Below the pieces are notes generated by a model that saw nothing but the letters and a program-made list of their open reading frames with translations, searched no databases and was not told the DNA's origin. This document shows, piece after piece, positions 1-9,903 of a DNA stretch of 64,000 bases. The position numbers and the translations under genes were made by a program. The stretch is from Candidatus Neomarinimicrobiota bacterium (GTDB lineage: Bacteria > Fidelibacterota > JAANXI01). The number at the start of each line of letters is the position of its first letter. Position 1 is the stretch's first letter. Location: contig JAIPJS010000009.1 of the NCBI GenBank assembly GCA_021734025.1, positions 62,001-126,000 of the forward strand, written 5' to 3'.

Positions 1-75
1 AGCGTTACTCTATTATTTTAACTATTTTAACGTAATAATTTCCACGATTAGAGGATAAATTCGGTAAGATCCTGG

Positions 76-89
76 AGAGACGTTTCATG
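76..89. repeat. Half copy of a palindromic intergenic repeat
   Basis: AGAGACGTTTCATG here equals the left part of the perfect 24-bp palindrome at 62815-62838. Only this half is present. The rest of 1-126 shows no gene. Confidence 0.5.
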
Positions 90-126
90 CCTATCCCGAG
101 TAGTCTTTACTGAAAATCCATATAGC

Positions 127-579
127 CTACTCAGGCGCTTCGCTCCGCAGGTACTCCAGCACCGCCCGGGCGCCACTACTGTCCAGGCCAACGTCAGTCA
201 TGTACTGGTTAAACTGTTGGTGATACTTCTGCAGGACCGGATGACGCATCACATTCTCCTGGGGATTCAGGATCATATTCATGATAAATTCAGGAGTTCG
301 CCGTTCGGTGATATTACGGAGGGCCGGACCTAGAACAGCTTTATCCATAGTATGGCATTTCATGCACTCTGCTCGAAAAATAGACTGCCCCCTGCGAACG
401 AGGCCTATATCTATATTTCCGACTTTTACCGTATCAATGGGGCCGATCCCGTGTTTTAACTGGGTATCAGTCAGCGGTGCGTCACTGAAATTCTTTTCCT
501 TTTCTCCCCCACACGACACGACACTTGCTGCCAAAATAAAAATCGCGAACCACACTGGGATTTTATAGATCTGCTTCAT
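127..579 (-). CDS. Mono-haem cytochrome c lipoprotein
   Basis: About 150 residues from the chosen ATG at 579, which has GGAGGACAG just upstream; an in-frame start at 618 would overlap the preceding gene and has no such site. The N-terminus is a lipoprotein signal ending at Cys23 (SVVSC). One haem-attachment site, CMKCH, lies near residues 72-76 in a class I-like cytochrome c domain; downstream Met residues near MILNPQENVM could be the sixth ligand. It is predicted to be membrane-anchored on the outer side of the inner membrane or on the outer membrane, carrying single electrons. It follows the TPR gene by 25 bases in the same direction, so the two are probably co-transcribed. The redox partner is unknown. 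Confidence 0.85.
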   Translation of the reverse strand: MKQIYKIPVWFAIFILAASVVSCGGEKEKNFSDAPLTDTQLKHGIGPIDTVKVGNIDIGLVRRGQSIFRAECMKCHTMDKAVLGPALRNITERRTPEFIMNMILNPQENVMRHPVLQKYHQQFNQYMTDVGLDSSGARAVLEYLRSEAPE

Positions 580-604
580 ACTGTCCTCCGGATTCAAATC
601 CTTC

Positions 605-2257
605 CTAATCCTGTTCAATATTCCCTGAAAAATTAGGATACAATTCTGTTATACACTCGGGACAGATCCCATGGGTGAACTGTGCTTCCGAGTGATCAAT
701 TATGTAATGCTCCACCTCATTCCAATAGCCGGAATCGTCGCGGATTTTCTTGCAATTCGCACAGATAGGCAGCAGACCCCGGAGTGTTTTGATTTTTTGT
801 AGCGCCTCCTGAAGTTCCTTCCGCTGCTTTTCCAGGATACCGTTTGCGGATACAAGTTTGATATTCGCCAGTTTCTTCTGATGGTAAAACCGGTATATCA
901 GAATACCGCCGCCGATTAATACGATTATCGTGAACACCAAAAATATACCAAGTTGTCGCTGTTTCGCTATCCTGAGATTTGCCGTTGTGTTTTCCTGTTC
1001 CAGATTTGTAATTTGCTGCTCCCGCCGCTGTGCCTCGTATTGGGTCTGAAGTTCGGCGATTCTTTCCTGCGTTTCTGCTGCGGTAATACTGTCTTTGGTC
1101 GCGCTATATAATTTATGATTCCGCAGCGCCTCCTGAAAGGCACCGGACGATTCATATACTTTCGATCGTGTTTTGTAGATTTCCACGAGCTGCCGTCGTA
1201 ATCCGAGCTCGGCAGCCTGAGATTCGGCTTTATCCAGATATTCAATTGATTTAGAATACTGATGCATTCCCTGGTAAACCGTCCCAATATTGTAGTAAGA
1301 GTTGACTATCCCGTTCCTGTCTTCATAATCTTGCTTGATTGCCAGCGCGTTAGTCAGGAATTCTAGCGCTCTCCGGTACTGTTCCATATCAATGAGCACC
1401 AGACCAATGTTTTCCAGTGCCCCAGCGATCTCATACCGGTTTCCGAGTTTTTGTCTGATATCCAGCGCCTTATTTAAGTATTCCAAAGCGGATTGATACT
1501 CTCCCTCATACCAATAAATAATCCCGATATTGGTGAGTCCACCGGCCACGTAGCGCGGACCGAGATGGTTCCGGTAAATCGCCAGCGCCTTCTTATGGAA
1601 TTCCAGCGATTTTTCATAATTACCCAACTTTTCATAAATCACACCAATATTTCCGGTGACCCGACCGATACCGGCACTGTCTACAATACTCTCATACATC
1701 TTCAGCGCGTCCAGATAATACCGGAGGGATTCTTCATATTTCGCAATAGTTTTATGCACAATTCCCATATCGTTGTACAAAGTTGCCAGTTTTCCCTCAA
1801 GACTGAGAGAATCCGCCATCCGGATACCCTGTTCATAATAGGTCATGGCCTGTTGATACTCGCCAATCATTTCGTGGGTAAAACCGATATCACGAAGGGC
1901 CCTGACCTGTTCATTCGGCAGGTCCGCTTCGGTTGCGACACGCAACTGTTGCTGATGCTGGTCCAGCGCCTCTTCCCGCCTGGAAGAATGGTAATAACCT
2001 TTGGCCATGTTTCGGTGAGCCCGAATTTCTTCCATGGGAAAGTTGGCCGTTTCTGTCAGTTCCAGCGCTTGTTCCCCATAGATGATTGCACTATCCGACT
2101 TTGCCGGAAGGGCCTGTTCCCCCAGGTCATTCAACCGAATGACGCGATTTTGTATCGAACCTGATTCTTCCTGTGGAATGGCATAAATGCTTTGGACTCC
2201 GATACTCCACAACACAACTATCGCAGTACAGATGCGTAGAACAAGATTTAAATTCAT
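605..2257 (-). CDS. TPR-repeat membrane protein with C-terminal zinc-ribbon-like ICANCKKIRDD module
   Basis: 550 residues. A signal peptide (about 1-26) is followed by ten or so tetratricopeptide repeats to roughly residue 375 (phrases such as GNIGVIYEKLGNYEKSLEFH), a coiled coil, one membrane helix near 430-450 (LGIFLVFTIIVLIGGGILIY), a second short coiled coil, and a tail with two Cys pairs, ICANCKKIRDD and GICPEC. That tail is familiar from the ends of PAS sensor proteins and response regulators of environmental bacteria, where its role is not settled. The layout resembles TPR-type sensor kinases with the kinase replaced by this small module, so a signalling or scaffolding role is inferred. 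No catalytic domain is visible. The cytochrome lipoprotein gene follows directly. Confidence 0.8.
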   Translation of the reverse strand: MNLNLVLRICTAIVVLWSIGVQSIYAIPQEESGSIQNRVIRLNDLGEQALPAKSDSAIIYGEQALELTETANFPMEEIRAHRNMAKGYYHSSRREEALDQHQQQLRVATEADLPNEQVRALRDIGFTHEMIGEYQQAMTYYEQGIRMADSLSLEGKLATLYNDMGIVHKTIAKYEESLRYYLDALKMYESIVDSAGIGRVTGNIGVIYEKLGNYEKSLEFHKKALAIYRNHLGPRYVAGGLTNIGIIYWYEGEYQSALEYLNKALDIRQKLGNRYEIAGALENIGLVLIDMEQYRRALEFLTNALAIKQDYEDRNGIVNSYYNIGTVYQGMHQYSKSIEYLDKAESQAAELGLRRQLVEIYKTRSKVYESSGAFQEALRNHKLYSATKDSITAAETQERIAELQTQYEAQRREQQITNLEQENTTANLRIAKQRQLGIFLVFTIIVLIGGGILIYRFYHQKKLANIKLVSANGILEKQRKELQEALQKIKTLRGLLPICANCKKIRDDSGYWNEVEHYIIDHSEAQFTHGICPECITELYPNFSGNIEQD

Positions 2258-2403
2258 TAGAAATTATCCCCATCTATATAGAGGTCAGCCGCTAAGTTCT
2301 AGCCTGATTTGACTGCGAACAATCAAAGTTTGAATTACCTCAATCATTACTCGTTTGCACTAACATTGTCATAAAAATACATAAAGATGTAAGTGAGAGC
2401 GAG

Positions 2404-2439
2404 GAGAAAAGAAAAAGCCGCTGTTCGCTCAGAACAGCG
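2404..2439 (-). terminator. Rho-independent terminator of the 1399-residue secreted protein gene
   Basis: On the minus strand an 8-bp perfect stem, CGCTGTTC/GAACAGCG with a 5-base loop, is followed by GCTTTTTCTTTTC, about 16 bases after the stop codon at 2455. Confidence 0.8.
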
Positions 2440-2454
2440 TATTGGAGGGGAATT

Positions 2455-5400
2455 TTATTTGAGCAGGGTAAATTTTCCGGTCTTCCGCAAAGTCCGGTCT
2501 GCACTCTTTACCACAACCCGGTATACGTACATGCCGCTGGCCAGGTCGCTACCGTCGAACTGTACCATTTTCGTACCGGCGGTCATCCGGCCAAGTTGCA
2601 TGACTCTCACCTGCTGACCCCGAATATTAAAGATCTGTATCTGCACATTCGAGGCGCCCGGCAACGCAAACTGGAATGTAGTTTCCGGATTAAACGGGTT
2701 CGGATAGTTGGAATAGAGCCGGAAATTTTCGGGCACATCTGCTCCATCAGCCACTGGTGTCGTGGTTGGTTCATACAGTTGATATTGCCAGGCTTCCGTA
2801 GTTGCCTGGGGACCGGCTCCATCTTTGCCTGCCCAGAGAAGGGTGGTGCCGTCGGCACTGATTACCGGATTCTGGTCATTCGCATTATCATGTGTAACGC
2901 CGGTGGTCGTCCCGGTTTTGTGGTCATAATAGAAGACATCTTTTACCCATTGTTCCTCGTTGATAATTTTCGAATAGGCAAAGAACCGGCCGTCTTCACT
3001 GTAATCGTAATCGTCCAGGTACTCGTCAATACCCTGATCATCAACCATCACCTGCTGACCGGTGGAAATGTCGTACCGGTAGATGACGTTGTTTCCCTCT
3101 ACATTGCCTTCGGCGCTTACCTGGAAAAAAACGGTGCTGCCATCACCGGTGAGCGCTCCGAATTCAATCCACATGTCATCTTCGGTGGAATTCTCACTGA
3201 TGATTATTGTGGAATCGGTGGTCGTGTCGTACAGCCGTAGTTGCTCCATCTCTGTGCTGTCTACCTCTGTTTGATAGAGCACTCGGGTACCGGAGCTGTC
3301 GATTTCGGGATATCCTTCCACGGAATATCCTGCTGCGAATTCCACCAGACTCGAGTCCTGAGTGTTATATACCTTGAGTGAATCACTTTCTTCCAGCAAG
3401 AGATAGTTCAGGTCGGGTGAATAGTCTTCCAGATCGCCAATATCGGGAATTGGATTGTACAAACCAGTGGATTTATCATAGAGGACGGTCCGTCCGCGGT
3501 AGATTTTTCCGTTGTAAGCAAAGTCCAGCAGCACTCTGGAACCGTCATGACTGATGGCCTCTGGCGTCGCCATATCCGCGAGCACTGCCCTGTTCGTCTG
3601 TTCAATATCGAAATATACAGTCTGGGCATTATTCCCCTGGACGTCTGTCTGGCTCCAGAGCAGCACACTGCCGTCTCCGGACAGCAGCAGATTCGACTCG
3701 CCCACCGCGTTATCGGTCAGCACCTGTCGCGCCCCGACTTCTTTATCGTAGAGGTAGACCTCCGGAGAGAATCCGAGCATCCCGGTGAACACGCTGTATC
3801 GTCCGTCAGCACTGATCTGCAGATTCGCAACCCGCTGATCAGGCAGCTCACTGATATTGGTGCCGGGATTCTCCAGTCCGCCCTCGCTCATGGGATTCCG
3901 ATATGTAAAGATTTCCCAGTCGTCGCCGTTGACTTTCTCCTCCCACGCCAGATACATGCCGTCCGGACTGATCCGCGGCGTGCGCATATCATCATCCGAA
4001 TCCCGGACCAGTTGCGTCCGGTTGGTTATACGGGAGTGAATGTACAGCTTTTGATCCAATTCCCCTGTAAACACGACGTAGTTGCCATCATAGTCCATAT
4101 CAAATGTCCTCGGATAGTTCGTGGACGCATCCAGATCGCCGTAATCGGAGCCGCCGATGTCCAACCCTTTTTCCTGCTGTGTATCATAGATATAATCGTG
4201 CGTCATGATATATCGGCCATCGTGACTCACCACCGGCCAGCCTTGTCCGGTGACTTCGTGGACAACCCCGTTTTTCCAGTATTCAATATGCCGCGAGGCA
4301 CCGGTTGATGTGCTGGTTTTGGCTTCCCAGGCAATCACTTCTCCGCTGTCGCTGATGGCAATGCCCAGGGGAGTGACCTCATTTTCCATCCCGAGATTCT
4401 CATTCTCAGAAGCGGCCTTGGCAATACGCTCATTCGTGCCGCCGTTCACGCTGTCGCTCCAGGTGTATCGGTAAATCTCATACGGATCGCCGCTCGCATT
4501 TTCTTTGGCAGCATACGCAATGGTATAACCATCCGTGCTCACTCGCGGAAACATGGGATTGAGCCCCATACCCATATCCGTGTAATTGTGTCCATTGGCA
4601 TAAAAGCCCAGTGTGAAATTACTGGTCCCTTCGGCATGGGAATAGGCGATCAGTCCTTTACCCCCCACTTTGTCATTGAATGGTTCAATCGCACCACGGC
4701 TCGGATAATAGTACACATGTCCCAGCTCGTCCGGGGTGACTCTTCCGTTGTACAGAAATATGCCAGCATTACCGTTGACGGTATTCGCAACGTACACCAC
4801 GTTGTTCTGGTCGGCATTCAGGTGCTGTGCATTGGACTGGAGGCTGTAATCATTGGTATTCTTCCGAATGACCTCGTTATTCATATCCGAGTGATAGTAG
4901 ACGGTTGAAGGCCCGATAATAAACGGATTGGTATCGTCCACGGAATTATCGGTTAACCGACGCGGACCGGTATCTTTTTCGCCGGGAAAAATCGTGATGA
5001 GCGCGGAATGCGATGCCGTAACGCTGTCATCATCCACCACCGTCAGACTCACTTTGTATTTACCGCTGTTGTAAAATCGGTGCTTCGGTGATTGGGAAGT
5101 ATCGTCCACGGTTCCGTCGCTCTGGAAATCCCAGCGATAGCCTATGACGCTGCCGTCCGGGTCACTGGCGTTCGCCGTAAATGTGAGAGTGTCGGTCGTC
5201 AGCGCCTGCGTAGTATCGGCAGTGAAATCTGCGTTCGGTGGCAGATTGAATCCGGGGAATCCCTGGGAGGAAAATTGATATGCCACACCCATTTGCGAAA
5301 CCCCGGACTGGGTGCTGTCGTTTGGTGCTCCCACCAGAATTTCCGCGCGGCCATCACTGTTGGCATCCGGGACTCCGGTGAGTTCCACCCCAAAATTATC

Positions 5401-6648
5401 ATAGTAGGAGCTGAAATTCTGAGGCGTCGGCGAGACAAGTTCTGCCACAAAGGAAAAATCCGATGTGCTGAACACGTAGACTCGTCCGGCGCTCACTGTG
5501 CCGTCCGGTGCGTTTGCTGTGGAACCGACGAGGAAATCGGCCTGGTCATCATCGTTAATATCCGGGATCGCCTGTACGGCGTTCCCGAATTCACTGGGGG
5601 TACCATCTATGGGGGAATAGATCTCATGCATAGCGTCCAACGTAGCGCCGTTATATACGTATACTTTGCCGCCGGATCGCTCACCGTACTCATCAGGTGC
5701 GCCGACAATAAATTCCGGCACCGAATCGCCGGAGACGTCGGTGATAAAGGAGACGCTGGTCCCAAAATGACCGTTGAACTGGTTGACGTTTCCGCCTGCA
5801 AACGGCGTGACCACCGTTCTGTGAATACCGCCATCTGCTCCATTCACGATATGCACAAATTCATTCACCGGATTCCCGATAAGGAGATCACCAGAACCAT
5901 CTCCGGTCAAATCGGTCCCACCGGCGATCTCCCCGCCAATGTCATAGTACGGATATTCCGCGTTCACCGGTTCATCAATGGTATGAAGAAAATCCGCGTA
6001 TCCGTCTCCGTCGTTATCCACTCCGCTGTAAATGAATACCACAAACTTGTTTGCCCATGAATTTTCCCTGGATTGACTGTCCACCAAAACCAGGTCGGAT
6101 ACATCGTCACCGTTTACATCTCCAATCCCGGAGACGCTGGTTCCCAGCATTGTGGTTTCCATATTTGCAGGTGGACGGACAGCTAGCAAACTATCGAAGG
6201 TACCGCCATCGTAAACGTAAGCACCGCCGCGCTGTGTCGTATTGCCCCACATTTCCGCACCGCTGGCACTAATGATAATGTCGTCAGATCCGTTACTGTT
6301 GATGTCGCCGGTGTACTCCATATCTATTCCAAAAAATGTAGTAAAATCCTGGTTCGGGTTAGTCATAGTCTTAATTGTATCCTGACCTGAGCCATCGATA
6401 TGGTATACCCGACCGGTGCGGGTCCAGATGCCCACATCCTCGTATGGTGCAGAAACCAGATATTCTCCGGCACCATTACCATCGATGTCGGATAATCCGA
6501 GGACTGCTCTGCCGAAGAGAGCGCCTTCCTGTTGATTCGATGCGGTAATCACTGCTTGTGAAAAGCCGGCAGCTGGCACCATTATAATCAGCACAAGGAA
6601 ACCTGCAAGGATTTGGTGCACTTTACGATAAAATTCTACACGCCCCAT
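2455..6648 (-). CDS. Large secreted protein: FG-GAP propeller, PKD domain, TolB-like propeller, sorting tail
   Basis: 1397 residues from the ATG at 6648 (GGGAG 5 bases upstream), preferred to a TTG at 6660. Order: signal peptide (about 1-32); FG-GAP/integrin-alpha-like repeats to about residue 470 (DIDGNGAGEYLVSAP, DVNGDDVSDLVLVD), typical Ca-binding DxDxDG loops; one PKD-like domain around 475-560 (DFTADTTQALTTDTLTFTA); a long TolB/WD40-like stretch (SPDGMYLAWEEK, SADGTTLLWAG); and a C-terminal YPNPFNP sorting domain over the last 90 residues (FNIRGQQV). It is predicted to be exported and then secreted or surface-bound by a type IX-like route. Proteins of this build are common in FCB bacteria, usually without known ligand; adhesion or polymer binding is inference. 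It has its own promoter-like sequence and terminator, so it is probably monocistronic. Confidence 0.85.
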   Translation of the reverse strand: MGRVEFYRKVHQILAGFLVLIIMVPAAGFSQAVITASNQQEGALFGRAVLGLSDIDGNGAGEYLVSAPYEDVGIWTRTGRVYHIDGSGQDTIKTMTNPNQDFTTFFGIDMEYTGDINSNGSDDIIISASGAEMWGNTTQRGGAYVYDGGTFDSLLAVRPPANMETTMLGTSVSGIGDVNGDDVSDLVLVDSQSRENSWANKFVVFIYSGVDNDGDGYADFLHTIDEPVNAEYPYYDIGGEIAGGTDLTGDGSGDLLIGNPVNEFVHIVNGADGGIHRTVVTPFAGGNVNQFNGHFGTSVSFITDVSGDSVPEFIVGAPDEYGERSGGKVYVYNGATLDAMHEIYSPIDGTPSEFGNAVQAIPDINDDDQADFLVGSTANAPDGTVSAGRVYVFSTSDFSFVAELVSPTPQNFSSYYDNFGVELTGVPDANSDGRAEILVGAPNDSTQSGVSQMGVAYQFSSQGFPGFNLPPNADFTADTTQALTTDTLTFTANASDPDGSVIGYRWDFQSDGTVDDTSQSPKHRFYNSGKYKVSLTVVDDDSVTASHSALITIFPGEKDTGPRRLTDNSVDDTNPFIIGPSTVYYHSDMNNEVIRKNTNDYSLQSNAQHLNADQNNVVYVANTVNGNAGIFLYNGRVTPDELGHVYYYPSRGAIEPFNDKVGGKGLIAYSHAEGTSNFTLGFYANGHNYTDMGMGLNPMFPRVSTDGYTIAYAAKENASGDPYEIYRYTWSDSVNGGTNERIAKAASENENLGMENEVTPLGIAISDSGEVIAWEAKTSTSTGASRHIEYWKNGVVHEVTGQGWPVVSHDGRYIMTHDYIYDTQQEKGLDIGGSDYGDLDASTNYPRTFDMDYDGNYVVFTGELDQKLYIHSRITNRTQLVRDSDDDMRTPRISPDGMYLAWEEKVNGDDWEIFTYRNPMSEGGLENPGTNISELPDQRVANLQISADGRYSVFTGMLGFSPEVYLYDKEVGARQVLTDNAVGESNLLLSGDGSVLLWSQTDVQGNNAQTVYFDIEQTNRAVLADMATPEAISHDGSRVLLDFAYNGKIYRGRTVLYDKSTGLYNPIPDIGDLEDYSPDLNYLLLEESDSLKVYNTQDSSLVEFAAGYSVEGYPEIDSSGTRVLYQTEVDSTEMEQLRLYDTTTDSTIIISENSTEDDMWIEFGALTGDGSTVFFQVSAEGNVEGNNVIYRYDISTGQQVMVDDQGIDEYLDDYDYSEDGRFFAYSKIINEEQWVKDVFYYDHKTGTTTGVTHDNANDQNPVISADGTTLLWAGKDGAGPQATTEAWQYQLYEPTTTPVADGADVPENFRLYSNYPNPFNPETTFQFALPGASNVQIQIFNIRGQQVRVMQLGRMTAGTKMVQFDGSDLASGMYVYRVVVKSADRTLRKTGKFTLLK

Positions 6649-6702
6649 TTGTACTCCCAATTTTTAATGATGAGTTAATTGGTCTCATTTCAGACGGTAG
6701 TT

Positions 6703-6730
6703 ATGATAACAGCTGGCAGGACTTTCTCAA
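6703..6730 (-). promoter_or_regulatory. Possible sigma-70-type promoter for the secreted protein
   Basis: On the minus strand TTGAGA (6725-6730), 16 bases, TATCAT (6703-6708), about 55 bases upstream of the ATG at 6648. Match by eye only. Confidence 0.35.
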
Positions 6731-6833
6731 GTGATGGTTAATAATATTTGATATGGATCAACAAAACTATGAGTGAGACGTTGGCGATGTGATTTTGGTC
6801 AAAAAGGTAACTGGGAGGAATGAAAATATTACC

Positions 6834-6863
6834 GGTTTAAGCCCCTGCCACTGGGCTTGAACC
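6834..6863 (-). terminator. Stem-loop after argF
   Basis: GGTTTAAGCCC (6834-6844) pairs with GGGCTTGAACC (6853-6863) with one G-T pair and an 8-base loop, 22 bases after the argF stop. The downstream tract (GGTAATATTTTCATT) is only moderately T-rich. Confidence 0.55.
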
Positions 6864-6884
6864 AGCAGGAAAATCGTTAGGAAA

Positions 6885-7799
6885 TTATTTCTCCATCAAC
6901 TGCACCATAATCGCCTTCTGTACGTGCATCCGATTTTCGGCCTCGTCGAAGACGATAGAGTGGGGTCCGTCGATCACTACATTGGTAATTTCGTCGCCGC
7001 GATGCGCCGGCAGACAGTGCATCACGTAACAATCCTCTTTCGCCTGGGACAGGAGTTCCGAATTCACCTGAAACGGCATAAACGCTTTCCGTCGTTCTTC
7101 CGCTTCGTCTTCCTGGCCCATGGATGCCCAGACATCTGTATAGATAACATCTGTATCCGCTACTGCTTCTTTGGGATCGCCAAGGACCTCTATTTCGCTG
7201 ATACCCGCCTCTCTGGCCTTTTCCAGGATAGTTGGATCCGGATCATATCCACTGGGTGAAGCGATGACAAAATGCATGGGAATCCGTGACGCCAGATTAA
7301 TCCAGGAATTGGCTACGTTATTTCCGTCACCAACGAACGTGACTTTGAGCTCATTCAGGTTTCCGCGGTGCTCCAGTACCGTAAAAATATCCGCCATCAC
7401 CTGACACGGATGGTTGAAATCCGTCAGACCGTTAATCACGGGCACGGATGCGAATTCAGCAAGTTCTTCCATGTGACGATGCTCAAACAGCCTCGCCATG
7501 ATACCGTTATTATACCGTGAGAGCACCTGAGCAATGTCCTTTACCGCCTCCCGCTTTCCGATACCGATATCGTTTGGCGAAAGATAGAGAGCATGCCCGC
7601 CCAGCTGGAACATCCCGGTCTCGAATGACACCCGCGTCCGGGCAGACGGTTTGGCAAAGATCATTGCCAGGGACTGGCCGTCCAGCCGATGGTGCGGAAT
7701 GCCCTTATTCACTTCTTCCTTCAGTACTTTCGTGAGCTCGAAGGTCTTCATAATTTCTTCACGGGTCATATCCGTGATAGCGAGAAAGTCTTTTTGCAC
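6885..7799 (-). CDS. argF: Ornithine carbamoyltransferase
   Basis: 304 residues, the usual length. It transfers the carbamoyl group of carbamoyl phosphate to ornithine to give citrulline in cytoplasmic arginine synthesis. Visible family motifs: the carbamoyl-phosphate loop SARTR at 52-56, HPCQVMAD near 128, and HCLPAHRGDE near 263 with the catalytic Cys. The start is GTG at 7799 with AGGAG three bases upstream; the next Met (residue 11) would remove the conserved N-terminal KDFLAITD strand. No other arginine gene is nearby. It could be an N-acetyl- or N-succinyl-ornithine type enzyme, as some Bacteroidetes have, but the sequence reads as the classical type. Confidence 0.93.
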   Translation of the reverse strand: MQKDFLAITDMTREEIMKTFELTKVLKEEVNKGIPHHRLDGQSLAMIFAKPSARTRVSFETGMFQLGGHALYLSPNDIGIGKREAVKDIAQVLSRYNNGIMARLFEHRHMEELAEFASVPVINGLTDFNHPCQVMADIFTVLEHRGNLNELKVTFVGDGNNVANSWINLASRIPMHFVIASPSGYDPDPTILEKAREAGISEIEVLGDPKEAVADTDVIYTDVWASMGQEDEAEERRKAFMPFQVNSELLSQAKEDCYVMHCLPAHRGDEITNVVIDGPHSIVFDEAENRMHVQKAIMVQLMEK

Positions 7800-7817
7800 G
7801 TCGTTCTCCTAAACTAC

Positions 7818-7852
7818 AGTGTTAAAGTGTTCCGGTGTTTAAGTGTTAAGGT
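7818..7852. repeat. GTGTT tandem tract
   Basis: Four degenerate copies of AGTGTTHAAGTGTT-like units in the hslU-argF gap. Similar tracts occur at 33831-33889 and 47622-47705. Confidence 0.6.
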
Positions 7853-7910
7853 AAAATCGCCTGCTCTCCATAGGATTGAAGAAGGCAGTGTATCAGGTTG
7901 TTATCGACAG

Positions 7911-7970
7911 TATTGCGTACTGCGTATTACGTATTTAAAAAATTGGAGTTAAAATTACGCAATACGTAAT
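7911..7970. repeat. TTGCGTA/TACGCAA inverted repeat
   Basis: TATTGCGTACTGCGTATTAC is followed after a short AT spacer by TTACGCAATACGTAAT, which folds back on it. It lies between hslU and argF, and no coding sequence is seen there. Confidence 0.55.
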
Positions 7971-7993
7971 AGCATATATATCTACCTCTTTGT

Positions 7994-9364
7994 CTAAAGA
8001 ATGTATCTCGTTAAATCTTTATCCTCCACGATTTCCCGGAGCCGATCCCGGACAATTTCGCCGGTGATAGTTGTTTCGCCGGGGTCCCCATCCGGCAGCT
8101 CAAACTGGAGGTCTTCCAGTAATAAGGTCATAATGGTATGGAGCCGGCGTGCACCAATGTTCTCCGTCGTTTCATTAACTTCCGTCGCGATCTCCGCCAC
8201 TGCTTCAATAGCCCCGTCTTTGAATTCCAGTTCGACGCCCTCCGTATCCAGCAAGGCCTGATACTGTTTAATCAACGCATTCTCCGGATGCTGAAGAATC
8301 TTGATAAAATCCTCGGTAGTGAGGCTGTTCAGTTCCACGCGGATGGGAAACCGCCCCTGGAGTTCCGGAATCAGATCCGACGGCTTGGTCATGTGAAATG
8401 CACCGGCGGCAATAAACAGGATGTGCTCGGTCTGCACCATGCCGTACTTGGTCATGACGGTAGAACCCTCCACGATTGGCAGGATGTCCCGTTGTACGCC
8501 TTCACGGGAGACGTCCGCCTGGTTGCCGGAACCGCCGCCGCGATCCCCGGCGATCTTATCAATTTCATCCAGGAAGATTATACCGGAATTCTGCACCCGC
8601 TGAAGCGCTTCGTTAGTCACTTTATCCATATCGATCAGCTTGTCGGCTTCCTGTTGGGTCAGGATTTTCCGGGCTTCGGCCACGCTGGTCTTTCGGGTTT
8701 TTTTCTTGGACGGCATCAGATTGCCCAGCATGTCCTGGAGATTTACCCCCATTTCCTCCATGCCGGACGCCCCGAAGATCTGCATCATGGGTGTGCTGTC
8801 ATCTTGGACTTCAATTTCAATCTGCCTGCTTTCGAAGTCTCCGGCATTCAGGCGCTGCCGGAATTTTTCCCGGGTCTTTTCCCGGCGCTCATCTGCCGAT
8901 TCTTCCTCGGTGCCTGATTTGGGCGCCGGTGGAATCAGAATATCCAGAATCCGCTCGTTGGCCTGTTCTCTGGCGCGTTCCTGCACCCGTTCCTCATGCT
9001 CCTCCTTGACCATGTTTACAGAAATATTAGTCAGGTCACGGATCATGCTTTCCACATCCCGACCGACGTATCCGACTTCCGTAAACTTGGACGCTTCCAC
9101 CTTCAGGAACGGTGCGTTGGCCAGGTTTGCCAGGCGCCGGGCGATTTCGGTTTTCCCTACGCCTGTGGGCCCGATGAGGATAATATTGTTCGGATAGATC
9201 TCCTCCCGCATATCGTCGTCCACCTGCTTCCGGCGCCACCGGTTCCGTAGCGCAATGGCGACCGATTTCTTGGCCTTTTCCTGACCGATAATGTATCGAT
9301 CCAGTTCCTTCACAATTTCTCTGGGAGTCAGCTCCCGTCCGGGTAATTGAATAGCTTTTTTCAT
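7994..9364 (-). CDS. hslU: HslU (ClpY) ATPase of the HslVU protease
   Basis: 456 residues, normal length. AAA+ unfoldase that feeds proteins to HslV in the cytoplasm. Walker [10 protein letters not shown] is at 65-73, Walker [10 protein letters not shown] near 248, and the pore motif GYVGRDVES near 90. The intermediate I-domain is present between about 110 and 240, and the C-terminus ends LTRYIL, close to the tail that docks into HslV. The start codon overlaps the hslV stop by four bases (ATGA), so translation is coupled. It is last in hflK-hflC-hslV-hslU, where every junction is a 4-base overlap. Confidence 0.96.
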   Translation of the reverse strand: MKKAIQLPGRELTPREIVKELDRYIIGQEKAKKSVAIALRNRWRRKQVDDDMREEIYPNNIILIGPTGVGKTEIARRLANLANAPFLKVEASKFTEVGYVGRDVESMIRDLTNISVNMVKEEHEERVQERAREQANERILDILIPPAPKSGTEEESADERREKTREKFRQRLNAGDFESRQIEIEVQDDSTPMMQIFGASGMEEMGVNLQDMLGNLMPSKKKTRKTSVAEARKILTQQEADKLIDMDKVTNEALQRVQNSGIIFLDEIDKIAGDRGGGSGNQADVSREGVQRDILPIVEGSTVMTKYGMVQTEHILFIAAGAFHMTKPSDLIPELQGRFPIRVELNSLTTEDFIKILQHPENALIKQYQALLDTEGVELEFKDGAIEAVAEIATEVNETTENIGARRLHTIMTLLLEDLQFELPDGDPGETTITGEIVRDRLREIVEDKDLTRYIL

Positions 9365-9903
9365 GAGTCTAATGTCAATACGGTTATATTATTATTGGTA
9401 TAAATACAGATATCTGATGCAATTTCCAGGCTCTTCCTGGCCATCTCCCCAGCACTCAAATCGCTGAATTCATTCAGCGCCCGGGCTGCGGCAAGGGCAT
9501 AATTTCCGCCGCTGCCAATGGCCACGATGTTATCGTCCGGTTCGATGACGTCGCCGTTACCGGAGATAATCAACGCCCCGTTTTCGTCCATCACCGCCAG
9601 TAAGGCTTCCAGCCGGCGGAGGAATTTATCCGTCCGCCATTCTTTGGCCAGCTCCACGGCAGCGCGGTACAGATTCCCTTTATATTGCTCGAGCCGCCCT
9701 TCGAATTTTTCGAACAGTGTAAAGGCGTCTGCGGCTGCTCCGGCGAAGCCTGCAAGCACTTTATCGTCATAAAGCGTGCGGACCTTTACCGCTTTATGCT
9801 TGGTTGCGGTTTCACCCATAGTCACCTGACCGTCACCGGCGATGGCGGTTTTACCATCTTTCCGTATTCCAATGATGGTGGTGGCGTGGTACGTTTCACT
9901 CAT
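9361..9903 (-). CDS. hslV: HslV (ClpQ) peptidase
   Basis: 180 residues. Threonine peptidase of the HslVU complex. The N-terminus [17 protein letters not shown] implies a short propeptide: the mature nucleophile should be the first Thr of TTI (residue 8), after removal of seven residues. This is longer than in E. coli, where Thr2 is used, but usual in other phyla. AGDGQVTMG follows, as in the family. It overlaps hflC and hslU by four bases at its two ends. Ntn-hydrolase fold and family membership are clear. Confidence 0.95.
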   Translation of the reverse strand: MSETYHATTIIGIRKDGKTAIAGDGQVTMGETATKHKAVKVRTLYDDKVLAGFAGAAADAFTLFEKFEGRLEQYKGNLYRAAVELAKEWRTDKFLRRLEALLAVMDENGALIISGNGDVIEPDDNIVAIGSGGNYALAAARALNEFSDLSAGEMARKSLEIASDICIYTNNNITVLTLDS

